In this document: positions 1 to 9,218 of the stretch, piece by piece | How positions within the stretch are numbered: the first letter of the stretch is position 1 | How the letters are laid out: the number at the start of each line of letters is the position of its first letter | Source: Blautia faecis | Lineage (GTDB): Bacteria; Bacillota; Clostridia; Lachnospirales; Lachnospiraceae | Reading direction: 5' to 3' | NCBI RefSeq assembly: GCF_020554845.1 | Contig: NZ_JAJCIA010000006.1 | Location: forward strand, 1 to 64,000 | DNA length: 64,000 nucleotides | Notes under the pieces: generated by a model | Databases searched by the model: none | Told to the model about the DNA's origin: nothing | What the model saw: only the letters and a program-made list of their open reading frames with translations | Translations under genes and position numbers: made by a program

Positions 1-3000
1 CAGCTGTAGTATCCAGAAGCACATACAGGTTATCTGCATTTTGGTCTTCCCGGATTTTATAACCGCTGAAGGTAACTTTAAGGTTTTCACCAGGTGTTTC
101 CTGTTCAAACTTAAAGATACCGTCTGTCAGTTCCAGATCCGTTAGTTTCATACCGTCACCGGCACGTGTCAGTTCATAGGTTCCGGTGGTGGTAACATTA
201 CCTTTTTCATAATCTCGGCTGTCAGCTTTACAGCTTACGCGGACACCGATCTGTGTTTTCACTGGTAATTCAAATTCTACAGGGGTATAAAGCTTTGCGC
301 TGTCACCATCCGGTATAAATGTCGCTTTGTATTTTGCGGTTCCGTTATCTTCTCCTGCAGGCACAAGCTCCGGTTCATTCCAGCGGAAGCTTCCGGTCAC
401 CTTGTTTTCTTTGTAGGTCACTTCGCCTCCCGTAAACGGACTGAGCGCCAGTTTTTCCTGATATTTCAGGTTTCCAGCCAGTGGCAGTACCGAAACCTCA
501 GGTTTCATTTTTCCCAGTACAAAACTGCCCTTGGCAGTACCTTCCCATTCTTTTCCAGCCAGATCTTTATAAAGGATATCTGCCTGGTAAGTATAGATAT
601 ACTGGTTTTCTGTCTCTTCTACTTTGTCAGAGAGCACCACATGGAAAGAAATCCGGTTCCCATACAGCTGATACACATTTTCCTTTTCCAGGATTTCTGT
701 CAGTCTTCCAGTGATTTCTGCCTGAAGCTTTTTGGGGGTATTTTCCAGTGGAAGATACTTTTCCAGGGAGTCCGTATAATGATTGGATAAAACTCCTGTT
801 ATGGATTCCAGTATCTGCTCCGGTGAAACTAATGGTTCCCACTGTGCATAAAGTGTACTGTCTTCTTTTAACTTACGGTCAAATTCATACGGTTCCCCGC
901 TTCCATCTGCTGTCAGATACCAGCCTTTAAATACGTAACCAGGCACAGACGGATCCTCTGGTGCTGTTACATCCTGCTTTTCTGTGGAGTAAATGGTCTT
1001 ATAAACCCCGTAATCGTCTAAATTATAATCAAATGTGATCTTATGGCGTTTATAGGCCCGAAGAACCAGCGTGATATTTCTCTGTGGCATGGTAAAGGTG
1101 ATTTTATTCTCACCAGTAACGCTGTATTTAAAGTTATCATATGTACTGACGACTTCCAGGTCACTGTAATCCGGGTCCAGCACAGTCCTTATTTCCACTT
1201 TCGTTCCGGAACGGATCTCCTCAGAACGGATCAGCACATTTCTAAAAAATGATTTCCGATATGCCTTAAAAGTCCTGATTCCGTCTCCAGCCTGTATGAC
1301 AAGCTGTACCTGACGGAGATCAAGTTTCAGGTAGACGTCTTTCTGGCTCTCCCTGCCGGTTATGGACAGGCTGGTCTTCTGATCCGGTTCGTTATTTACG
1401 GACATCATCACCGCCTGCTGTTCCCCGTTAAAATCCCGTTTGTTTATGGTGAGGTCATAGCTGCCGTTCTTCTGCTTCTTAAATTCCTTCACGGTACCGT
1501 CCGCAGCAGTTACCCACAGCTTATAAGTGGTATCTGCTTCTTTCCCGTTCAGGCTTATGTGATAATTTACCTGGCTGCTTTCACCCGGGAATCTGTGCAC
1601 ATAAAGATAATAAGTTGTTTCATAATTTTGGTCATCCGCAAAAACTTTATATCTTAAGGTTCCATTTTGCGCATCCAGTGAACAGTCCTTCACGGAACCA
1701 ATTCCGGATTGTAGGGAACCGCTTCCATTTATCCACTTACATTCCATACCTGCCAGTTCCGGATAAGCATCTTTTGCTTTCTGGATGATCTGGTTTAAAT
1801 TCAGGCTGACGGTTTTCCACTCTGCTGTTTTCTGGCCTGTACTTAGATAACTGGTAAAAGTGTTCTGATAAACCAGGGCATTGTCCCAGCCGGCAGGATC
1901 CAGTCCCCATTCGTCTGCGCACCAGTCCCTGAGCACGACTTTTATCGTGTGGTTTGTGGTTGCAACATAAATTTTTTTACTAAGATGGAACCTGCTGACC
2001 TGCTTTTTCACGATAGCAGATTTGCTGTTGTTGGTATAAGTTACAACAAGGTCCAGTTCTGCCTTTTTACAGTTATATTTTGCCGCTAGGCCCTGATCCA
2101 GATAAATAAATCCGGGGCTGGTGTTGTTCTTTCCATTTCCTACATAAAAGAGTTTTGCCAGGGGATCTTTGTCCGATACTGCTTTCCCATCAACTTTCAG
2201 ATTCTGGATCTGAAGGGAAATACCTGCATCCTTCTGGGTCGCCAGAACGAAGCTTTCTTTGCATGTGCCTTTCGCCATATCCCAGTTTTTCATCGGAATG
2301 GAAGAAAAACCGAAGGAATCTTTTTGGTCTGCATTTTTGGACACAACCTTCCACATGTCAGCCAACGTGGTCTGGTTCATATAGGAAAAACCGCTGGAAT
2401 AGCTTTTCGACCACAACGGCCATCTGCCGCTGTATACGGTCCAGCTCTTTTTCTTGGTCTTAAAGATAAGCTTGACTTTCAGCTGAAGCTTGACAACCAC
2501 ATCAATACCGACCTCAAATTTCAATGCGCCCAGCTCTGTGCTTGCACCGCTTACCAGATTCGCGGTGTTATAATAGAAGCCAGACAATTCTGCGTAAGCG
2601 TAGACGCTGCCTTCTATGCTGGTGGAGATGAAGCCGCAGAAGGTAATGGAAATCGTAACACGGATTCCCACCCTTGCCCCTACTTTACCAATCAGGTAAA
2701 CACTGCTGGTCACGCTGCTTTCCAGCTTCTGTGTATAGGAGCTTCCTTCAAACTTCAGGAACTTATACTCAAATCCAATGCGTTCTCCGCTTTTTACCTC
2801 AATTTCCACGCCAAAGGTTGCCAGCACACCGACCTGGCCCACAAGGTCAATATCCACACCCAAGGTAATGATTCCGTAGAAAGAGAACCGCAGCTTCAAA
2901 AGAACGACGTTGAAAATATCATTGTAGACCAGGGAGGAATTTACAATGGAACCAACTGTCTTCATTAGTTCGGAAACATTTTTGTCATACTGGCTGTAGT

Positions 3001-5479
3001 CGTTGGAATCCTTTAACCCTTCTGGTTTTACGATCTCGGAAAGTGTTTTCTTCGCATCATTGAACAGCTTTACAGAGCCGCCGGAGGATGCGGTAACCGT
3101 AAGGGAAATCTTGGATGTGGAACGCAAAGTTACGGACATATCGATCCAGAATTTTCCACCTTTTACATTAGTCTGTACGGACAGGCTCTGGGTAAAGGAC
3201 AGCTTAGGTGAAATGGTAAGAATCGTCTTCGAACCGTTCTTAATGGCTGCACTTGCCGAGATGCTGATCGTCGCAGTTACATTGCTGCCGGATGCAGAGA
3301 TCTTTACGGATGGTTTGCCCGGCTTCAGGGTGGCATTCATTCCTGCCAGGGAATAAACTCCTTCCCCGTATTTTTCATTGATCATCTTCTGGGTTTCCTC
3401 AGAAGTCATAACCGCCATCAGCATCTGGGCTTTTAATTCCTCGTTTTCCTCTACCTGGCTGACGATTTTGGATTCCACTACCTGGAGTTCTTCTTCGGAC
3501 AGCTGGCTCTCCAGATCTACATCATCTGTAGTGTTTACATCAAAATCTGCCAGGTAATCCTGTGGATTGGCATATCCGAACCAGATCCTTGTCTGATCCC
3601 CTTCGCTCTGGACATCCACAACCTGAGCAAAAAGCACATATCCGTCAAAAGAGCCTTCGGTATAGGAATCCATGCTCTTTTCATCCCGGCCGATTTCGCC
3701 GTCATAAAAGGCTACGATTTCCCCGGGCTCATAGTTAAGCGTCCCATTTACAAGAAGTTCCCCAGGCTCATATGCCGGAGTTTCGGTTTCCGGTACATCC
3801 TCTTCTGTTTCAATTTCCGGTTTTTCTTCGGAAGGAAGTTCTTCATTTTCTTCTGTTGTTGTGGAAGGCTCATCCGCTTCCTGCCGGGAAAGAATTTCCT
3901 TTTCTTCCTCCTGAAGGAGTTCAGTTGTTTCTTTTTCTGTTTGTCCTGCTGTTTCTTCTGAATTTTCTTTCTCAACAGCAGGGGTGTAGGATATTACCTG
4001 GTCCCAGAGAATATAATCGATATCTTCTGAAAAACCAACAATCTCCACCTTCTCTTTATAAACAGAAACTGTAACTGAGCGAACATCTTTGGAATAATCT
4101 GCAAAATTAATTTCTTTAGGAAGCCTTACTGTAAATGTGGCTCCCGGCTCAAATCCTTTTTTTCCATCTTTTTCGTAATATTCACCGAAAATGGAGAAAC
4201 CGTTCGGTGTCTTTTTTACAGACAGGATCGGATCCAGATCACCGGCTCCCGGCTCTAAGGAGACAGCGGACAGAACCTCGTCTTCTGTCATTTTGGTATC
4301 TGTAATCAGCGGGATCTCTCCCTGCCAGTCGAAATCATTTAACTCCGCACAGCTTCCATCCTTTTCCTGGCTTATGGCTTCATTGGAAGTAAAAAGCGCA
4401 TACAGAGTCATATCTTCCTGAATCGGCTCTGTATATGCAAATAATTCGGTACACGCTTCATCACGGCACCATCCGCCGAAGGTATAGCCCTCCTTATTTG
4501 TAGAAATTCTGGATACTGGTTTGGAAAGAAGTGTTTCCCCTTTTGCAAAGGTAAGAGGTGCTGCCGGTGTACCACCAAACGTTTCAAAGGTAACAGTCAC
4601 AGCTTCAGCAGCATCTGTAAATCCTGCATATAAGGTCAGAGGTCCGTTCACACAGTCAAACTGGGAATATGCTTCTGTGCAGGCTGCATCCTGATACCAG
4701 GTAGTAAATATGTATCCTTCTTTTTCCGGCGTGATCCCGGTAACATCCACCGGAGTTCCGGGAACTGTCTGACGGACAGCCACTTCGCTGCCATCAGCTA
4801 CAAATGTAACGGTGTAAGTTTCCAGTTTCAGAGAGCTTGCTGCACCACTTGGAAGGGTTTCACTGCTTCCGTCTGGTTTTTCCAGTTCCAGTGCTTTTCC
4901 GGACTGGTTTGTTACTTTACAGGTGGCGTAAACCGCCAGGGAACTTACCGGTTCTTTTACTTCCACACCTCCGATGGTTCCGCTTCCTTCCAGTGTTACT
5001 GCCTGGCCGCCGTTTAATTCCAGTTTGGAAATATTCGTTTCAGAATCAATCTGCAGGGAAGACTCTTCTGTCTTTTCCCCGGCTATCAACAGCTGGTCTG
5101 CTTTCACACCAGTGAAGCTGATCGCAGTACCCTGGCTGATGTCCAGTGCTTTCGCAGTAACATTAGATAGCTGGATCTTTGTTGTATTGCGGATTGTGAT
5201 GGTTCCTGCTGTGATGCCGGAAAGATAAACCGACCCACATGCAACCAAAATGGATTTGGAATCATCCGACACCCTTAGTTCATCGGCCTGTTCCTGGGAT
5301 GTGATCACGTAATCGTAACCAGCTGTATCAATTCCATCCAGAAACCTGCTATCCACGGTCGTTTCTGCCTGATCCGAAAATCCCTGATTTTCATTTCCTG
5401 CAAGCACAGTACTTCCCATTGTGATTGTCAGCATAACTACCACCAGAAAGAGTGCAATTGTTTTTCTGAAATGCTTCAT
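1..5479 (-). CDS. Giant InlB-repeat surface protein, C-terminus outside window
   Basis: An open frame runs without a stop from ATG 5479 to the left edge, about 1826 residues, so the C-terminus and any cell-wall anchor are not visible. It begins with a Sec signal peptide (MKHFRKTIALFLVVVMLTI..., small residues near 28). InlB B-type (Listeria-Bacteroides) repeats occur near residues 222-275, 290-346 and about 1480-1540, each ending in a motif like MTLYALF or STLYAQW. An acidic, Glu/Thr-rich linker lies near residues 505-575. The middle (about 700-1100) is Ser/Thr/Val-rich beta-type sequence I do not recognise. The ATG follows AGGAGGAAATGT. InlB-repeat proteins are typically secreted and wall-attached; an adhesin or host-contact role is inference. 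A 17-bp-spaced promoter lies upstream at 5558-5586. Confidence 0.88.
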   Translation of the reverse strand, partial: MKHFRKTIALFLVVVMLTITMGSTVLAGNENQGFSDQAETTVDSRFLDGIDTAGYDYVITSQEQADELRVSDDSKSILVACGSVYLSGITAGTITIRNTTKIQLSNVTAKALDISQGTAISFTGVKADQLLIAGEKTEESSLQIDSETNISKLELNGGQAVTLEGSGTIGGVEVKEPVSSLAVYATCKVTNQSGKALELEKPDGSSETLPSGAASSLKLETYTVTFVADGSEVAVRQTVPGTPVDVTGITPEKEGYIFTTWYQDAACTEAYSQFDCVNGPLTLYAGFTDAAEAVTVTFETFGGTPAAPLTFAKGETLLSKPVSRISTNKEGYTFGGWCRDEACTELFAYTEPIQEDMTLYALFTSNEAISQEKDGSCAELNDFDWQGEIPLITDTKMTEDEVLSAVSLEPGAGDLDPILSVKKTPNGFSIFGEYYEKDGKKGFEPGATFTVRLPKEINFADYSKDVRSVTVSVYKEKVEIVGFSEDIDYILWDQVISYTPAVEKENSEETAGQTEKETTELLQEEEKEILSRQEADEPSTTTEENEELPSEEKPEIETEEDVPETETPAYEPGELLVNGTLNYEPGEIVAFYDGEIGRDEKSMDSYTEGSFDGYVLFAQVVDVQSEGDQTRIWFGYANPQDYLADFDVNTTDDVDLESQLSEEELQVVESKIVSQVEENEELKAQMLMAVMTSEETQKMINEKYGEGVYSLAGMNATLKPGKPSVKISASGSNVTATISISASAAIKNGSKTILTISPKLSFTQSLSVQTNVKGGKFWIDMSVTLRSTSKISLTVTASSGGSVKLFNDAKKTLSEIVKPEGLKDSNDYSQYDKNVSELMKTVGSIVNSSLVYNDIFNVVLLKLRFSFYGIITLGVDIDLVGQVGVLATFGVEIEVKSGERIGFEYKFLKFEGSSYTQKLESSVTSSVYLIGKVGARVGIRVTISITFCGFISTSIEGSVYAYAELSGFYYNTANLVSGASTELGALKFEVGIDVVVKLQLKVKLIFKTKKKSWTVYSGRWPLWSKSYSSGFSYMNQTTLADMWKVVSKNADQKDSFGFSSIPMKNWDMAKGTCKESFVLATQKDAGISLQIQNLKVDGKAVSDKDPLAKLFYVGNGKNNTSPGFIYLDQGLAAKYNCKKAELDLVVTYTNNSKSAIVKKQVSRFHLSKKIYVATTNHTIKVVLRDWCADEWGLDPAGWDNALVYQNTFTSYLSTGQKTAEWKTVSLNLNQIIQKAKDAYPELAGMECKWINGSGSLQSGIGSVKDCSLDAQNGTLRYKVFADDQNYETTYYLYVHRFPGESSQVNYHISLNGKEADTTYKLWVTAADGTVKEFKKQKNGSYDLTINKRDFNGEQQAVMMSVNNEPDQKTSLSITGRESQKDVYLKLDLRQVQLVIQAGDGIRTFKAYRKSFFRNVLIRSEEIRSGTKVEIRTVLDPDYSDLEVVSTYDNFKYSVTGENKITFTMPQRNITLVLRAYKRHKITFDYNLDDYGVYKTIYSTEKQDVTAPEDPSVPGYVFKGWYLTADGSGEPYEFDRKLKEDSTLYAQWEPLVSPEQILESITGVLSNHYTDSLEKYLPLENTPKKLQAEITGRLTEILEKENVYQLYGNRISFHVVLSDKVEETENQYIYTYQADILYKDLAGKEWEGTAKGSFVLGKMKPEVSVLPLAGNLKYQEKLALSPFTGGEVTYKENKVTGSFRWNEPELVPAGEDNGTAKYKATFIPDGDSAKLYTPVEFELPVKTQIGVRVSCKADSRDYEKGNVTTTGTYELTRAGDGMKLTDLELTDGIFKFEQETPGENLKVTFSGYKIREDQNADNLYVLLDTTA

Positions 5480-5557
5480 ACATTTCCTCCTCCCTTTTGG
5501 CAATGCTTTTGCCTTTTCTTGTAATTACAATGATATTTCAACTATTGATTATAGTCA

Positions 5558-5586
5558 ATTATATATTATTTGGCACCTTTAAGCAA
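5558..5586 (-). promoter_or_regulatory. Probable sigma-A promoter of the surface-protein gene
   Basis: Read on the minus strand: TTGCTT, 17 bases, TATAAT, about 75 bases before the ATG. The -10 box is embedded in TATAATTGACTATA, a 14-mer that recurs at the same promoter position upstream of the leader-peptide gene (56799-56812). Confidence 0.6.
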
Positions 5587-5727
5587 CTGTTATTTGACAA
5601 TTTATGGCAAATTTCCAATAGAAAAAGGAATGTTCACTCTGAACAATCCCTTTTTATAAAACTTTATTCGTTTTTCACACGATACAAAGGATGATTCTTT
5701 TTATTATCAGAAACAGCACCCCTACTG

Positions 5728-6127
5728 CTATTGCATATGTTTCTCTACCCGTTTTTTCTCCAATCTGTCACTGATTCCTACAGCAAAGTAAAGTGGCTCC
5801 CCGATATATTCCAAACAATCCGAAGCTCAATAGAACACCTCCGATGATATCTGTACACCAGTGTACACCATATAATAATCTTCCACATATCATAAACAAG
5901 GAAAAAAGAACAGAAAAAATATTAGTTTCTTTTCGTAACCAGTAATTCGAACTCCTATGATTTGCCTGATACATAAGCGAAAGCATGACACTTACCTGAT
6001 TGATCTTAATCTGCATTTGCCAGTTTACTACTCGGTAAATCTTAAAAAGTTTTATGATGTCATGAAATTCTGTATTCTCTTCCCCTTTGTATTCTTTCGA
6101 TATTACTCCTGCTCGTCCTCTTGACAT
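5728..6127 (-). pseudogene. Chimeric gene remnant with PAP2 phosphatase tail
   Basis: The frame opens with MSRGRAGVISKEYKGEENTE and basic helical sequence. It then changes abruptly to a PAP2 (type 2 phosphatidic acid phosphatase) C-terminal motif, GVHWCTDIIGG, and a hydrophobic helix. PAP2 enzymes need an upstream motif (KxxxxxxRP) that is absent, so this is not a working phosphatase. The annotated stop is at 5768; one base out of frame the sequence continues as GISDRLEKKRVEKHMQ to 5728, consistent with a further frameshift. The ATG overlaps the end of the small membrane-protein gene upstream by 25 bases, so the N-terminal part was probably translationally coupled to it. Best read as a deletion fusion of two genes. 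Confidence 0.55.
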
Positions 6128-6276
6128 TTTTCTGCCTCATCCTTTCGTAATTTCATCTTTTGTTGAAACGCCTTCTCCATTTCGTCGTCCACCACACTAG
6201 CTCTGATAAGGCAGCAATACATAAGCGTAATCACCACTGCCATCAGAACGAAGAACACAAGCCAAAATACCCACAT
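6103..6276 (-). CDS. Small single-pass membrane protein (57 aa)
   Basis: ATG at 6276 follows GGAGGGATAAAAG, a strong ribosome site. The product has one N-terminal membrane helix (MWVFWLVFFVLMAVVITLMY) and a charged cytoplasmic tail ending CQEDEQE. Its end overlaps the start of the next frame (ATG 6127), which suggests coupled translation. I recognise no domain. The ribosome site and overlap make it a credible gene despite its size; function unknown. Confidence 0.6.
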   Translation of the reverse strand: MWVFWLVFFVLMAVVITLMYCCLIRASVVDDEMEKAFQQKMKLRKDEAEKCQEDEQE

Positions 6277-6565
6277 TCTTTTATCCCTCCGTTTTCATAA
6301 TATGGAGTGGTTCTTTACTCTCCTACTTATAAATAATAAAAATTTTCGACGAAAAGTGTAAAAATTTGAAAATAAATTGCGATTTTTTTAAGATTTTCTC
6401 GATTTATAAAAGAAATGGAATTGAAATGTGATTACCACTTTAGATTTGCAGGGTTTGATGATATAAAATGATTTCTGTATCGATATAGGGAAATAGTTGA
6501 ATTTCTATAATAAAATTGTCATCCGATCAGATATTTATCCAACCAGATGGCGACAACTTCTTCAT

Positions 6566-6790
6566 TTATGCTGTCAGCAAGTCCGCATTTTTAATAATTT
6601 CTTCAATTTGTTTTTCTTCCATTCCCGCTACATCAGCGATCTGAGCAATCATATAGCCCTTGCTGTGCATTTTTACAATCATTTCTTTTTTGCCCATCTC
6701 AATTCCAGTTTCTTTAATTTTCTGACTTAAATTACACATAACACTCACATCCTCTCTGAAGTCTTCTCACAATGGAATATCATATTCGTT
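6566..6790 (-). pseudogene. C-terminal remnant of Rpn-family nuclease
   Basis: The frame MSVMCNLSQKIKETGIEMGKK... through KNADLLTA matches the last ~60 residues of the intact nuclease at 7371-8333, with substitutions. Sequence upstream to about 6790 still resembles the preceding EYDIP segment but is out of frame. No catalytic region remains. This is a partial duplicate, separated from the intact copy by an unrelated gene (6808-7263). Confidence 0.75.
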
Positions 6791-6807
6791 TCCGATGATA
6801 TTGCATT

Positions 6808-7263
6808 TTATCTGCCAGCCCTTATATAAAACAATGGAACCCATAATTTTGTTTTTATTTTCTTACCATCCACACTATAAGCCGTCACGTCACAAGTTTC
6901 AAATTTTTCTTGATTGCAATGGTATTGTAGAGAATCTGCCTCTTGTTCCATAAGTGTATATGTGAAACTTTCAGAGGGCATAAGAACCTTGGCATTTTCT
7001 ACTATGTGACAATCTACAAGCAATTTGTTTTTATAACACAATTCAAAGCTCTCTAGTATAAATGGATTTTTACCTGTATTATAAATTTCAATTCCATGTT
7101 CTGATAAACTTGTTTTAGTACGGTATTCTTTATCTATCAGTTCCGTTTCGGGTGTAGAAACCATTTGAAAAGTAAGCTTTGGTCTTTCACGAAAAAACAT
7201 CGTAATCTCATTCAAAATCCAGCCAACAATTACGCCTACCAGAGTCGCTACTAATTCACGCAT
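6808..7263 (-). CDS. Hypothetical membrane-anchored protein (151 aa)
   Basis: It starts with a hydrophobic helix (MRELVATLVGVIVGWILNEI), then a predicted beta-rich domain with paired motifs such as HGIEIYNTGKNPFILESFEL, so it probably sits at the membrane with a soluble domain. I do not recognise a family. The ATG follows AAAAGGAGATT. It is wedged between the intact nuclease gene and a duplicate of that gene's 3' end, so it looks like cargo introduced or trapped by a duplication. Lower confidence on function, fair confidence it is a gene. Confidence 0.6.
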   Translation of the reverse strand: MRELVATLVGVIVGWILNEITMFFRERPKLTFQMVSTPETELIDKEYRTKTSLSEHGIEIYNTGKNPFILESFELCYKNKLLVDCHIVENAKVLMPSESFTYTLMEQEADSLQYHCNQEKFETCDVTAYSVDGKKIKTKLWVPLFYIRAGR

Positions 7264-7316
7264 TTATAATCTCCTTTTGTTCAAGGAAAAGCTGTTCTCC
7301 TTTTATCTGGGAATGG

Positions 7317-7358
7317 ATAAAAAGCCATCCAAATGAACATCCATTTGAATGACTTTTC
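7317..7358 (-). terminator. Rho-independent terminator after the nuclease gene
   Basis: On the minus strand AAAAGTCATTCAAATG pairs imperfectly with CATTTGGATGGCTTTTT and runs into a T-rich tail, a few bases after the stop of the nuclease gene. Confidence 0.65.
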
Positions 7359-7370
7359 CTTCACACTACA

Positions 7371-8333
7371 TTATGCTGGTAGCAATTCCTCATTTTTAAT
7401 AATTTCTTCAATCTTTTTCTCTTCCATTTCCGCCACATCAGCGATCTGAGCGGTTGTATAACCTTTGCTGTGCATTTTTACAATCATTTCTTTTTTACCA
7501 ATCTCAATTCCTGTCTCAATTCCAGTTTCTTTAATTTTCTGACTTAAATTACACATAACACTCACATCCTCTCTGAAGTCTTCTTCCATTGGAATATCAT
7601 ATTCATTTTCGATGATATTCAGTTTTTCATTTACAGACAGATCCTGGGATAACAATGCTCCAAGTAATCTATGTAACTCATATTTTTCTTCATGTTCAGG
7701 AAGCACTTCTGCCAGTCCGATCATGACAATATTAATCAGATTCAACTTGCCCTTCCAGACATGCGAATTGACAAGACTATCCTTTACCAAGTGAATATGC
7801 TCTAAACTATTTTCCGGCATGTTCATACACACCCAGATGGAATAAACACGTTTGATGTCATTATAGTTTGAGTTTGAAAAATCTTTTTCTTTCTGTGAAG
7901 AAATCATGCGGCTCACATAAAAGATAGCTCGGTTTAAAATCTCATATTTCTCAGGCTCATCCTTTTGTGCTTCCACGTTCACAATAATCTGTGATAATCC
8001 ATCTCTCATCCGTACATAGAAGATAATATCAAACCTTATAGTTCCTTCATGAATCTCCTGGTTTTCAGAATTAAAACCTACGACTCGCTGACTATCTTTT
8101 TCAACAACAGTATTCGTAAGCCCAGGTTCAACCGGAACAGTATTAATAAATGGCTCTCCTTCAATGTAAGATATTACATCTTTTGGATTCATTCCCATGA
8201 ATTCATCTACTGTTTTTACCAGTATATGTGCCAGAATGCTTTTCTGACCAAGCAGTCTTTTCGCTCTCTCATCATACTGTGCATCTTTATCAGTTATGAG
8301 AATTGCATTCTTCGTTTCTGTATTCACTGGCAT
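7371..8333 (-). CDS. Rpn-family PD-(D/E)XK nuclease / putative transposase
   Basis: 320 aa, close to the usual length. The core shows the PD-(D/E)XK pattern: RFDIIFYVRM near residue 100 and an IIVNVEAQKD strand about 18 residues later, giving the D...E-x-Q set typical of Rpn proteins. The C-terminal half is helical, ending in GIETGIEIGKKEMIVKM and a short HTH-like segment (TTAQIADVAEMEEKKIEEII). Rpn proteins are DNA endonucleases that promote recA-independent recombination in E. coli; some act in phage defence. Annotation pipelines often call this family PD-(D/E)XK nuclease family transposase. A broken copy of its 3' end lies downstream at 6566-6790. Confidence 0.85.
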   Translation of the reverse strand: MPVNTETKNAILITDKDAQYDERAKRLLGQKSILAHILVKTVDEFMGMNPKDVISYIEGEPFINTVPVEPGLTNTVVEKDSQRVVGFNSENQEIHEGTIRFDIIFYVRMRDGLSQIIVNVEAQKDEPEKYEILNRAIFYVSRMISSQKEKDFSNSNYNDIKRVYSIWVCMNMPENSLEHIHLVKDSLVNSHVWKGKLNLINIVMIGLAEVLPEHEEKYELHRLLGALLSQDLSVNEKLNIIENEYDIPMEEDFREDVSVMCNLSQKIKETGIETGIEIGKKEMIVKMHSKGYTTAQIADVAEMEEKKIEEIIKNEELLPA

Positions 8334-8512
8334 TACTCCTTTTCGGGTATATTCAAAAATCCTTTTCCGAATATAGTTATATTATACTCTAATTCGGCAT
8401 TTGTAACAACTGCTAATTTATATACGTGATCTTGTATTATCACAGCCCAAATGAAACAGACCGAACCCTGCTTCCAGGCAGTTTCCTTTTTTACATATAT
8501 CAGATACTATAT

Positions 8513-8986
8513 TTATTTACAATTATTTTCAATCATGTCAGCTTTTTTGTTTCTCCCCATCAGCCGATAGTATTTACACCATAATCGCAGCGATTGCAAA
8601 GGAACGATTTCTGTTCCAAGTGTCATTCGTTCCACGATTTGTTCTTTGTCAAGAGAACAATCATAAACCTTCCCTTCGCTTACAATAGAAAATCCAGCCA
8701 TAACGTCAATATCTACAGAATCAATGGTGAATTCCATGAATACCTTTGTACGATACATTGGATCAGAAGCAGAAGCCGGTGCGTGAAGTTCTCCCATTTC
8801 TGATAAAATTGTTCGGACCTGTTCAGCATCATGAACAGAGACCATTAAATCAATATCATGAAATTCTGAAATAATACCTTTAAAGTACAGCAGCATAGAT
8901 GCGCCTAAAGCCCACTCTATATTTGCCTCATTAAATCGATGTGCAATTTTCTGTAGTAATTCAATTTTCTTCCGTATTTCAGGCAT
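8513..8986 (-). CDS. Nucleotidyltransferase-fold protein, intact copy
   Basis: About 157 aa from ATG 8986 (GGGAAG just upstream; a GTG 12 bases earlier is less likely). The motifs WALGASMLLYFKG and EFHDIDLMV fit the G-S...D-x-D core of minimal nucleotidyltransferases of the AbiEii/DUF6036 kind. The later VDIDVMAGF could supply the third acidic residue. Substrate is unknown; relatives include toxin-antitoxin nucleotidyltransferases and aminoglycoside-type enzymes. The first ~70 residues are repeated in a truncated copy at 37358-37567. It follows an acetyltransferase fragment in the same order as in that second copy. Confidence 0.75.
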   Translation of the reverse strand: MPEIRKKIELLQKIAHRFNEANIEWALGASMLLYFKGIISEFHDIDLMVSVHDAEQVRTILSEMGELHAPASASDPMYRTKVFMEFTIDSVDIDVMAGFSIVSEGKVYDCSLDKEQIVERMTLGTEIVPLQSLRLWCKYYRLMGRNKKADMIENNCK

Positions 8987-9218
8987 AATACTTCCCACTT
9001 ATATATTTATCTGGATAAAACATGTTTGTTACTGATTCCTACGGATCACTCTGCAAGGACTGCCTGCAGCAATCACATTGTCGGGAATACTTTTTGTTAC
9101 AATACTGCCTGCTCCAATCACAACATTATCTCCGATAGTAACTCCTGGTAAAATAATAGCCCCGCCACCAATCCATACATTATTTCCAATGATAACTGGT
9201 GCTGTTTGTGTTTTACAA
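8777..9218. repeat. 442-bp duplicated segment, copy 1
   Basis: This block matches 37358-37799 base for base in length, with no gaps and roughly 95% identity by eye. It covers the N-terminal part of a nucleotidyltransferase gene and the C-terminal part of a sugar O-acetyltransferase gene. Here the nucleotidyltransferase side is complete and the acetyltransferase side is cut at 9218. In the other copy it is the reverse. Confidence 0.9.

Noticed and set aside
8444..8502. Plus-strand hairpin with T-run
   Set aside because: The stem has several mismatches and there is no plus-strand gene before it to terminate.
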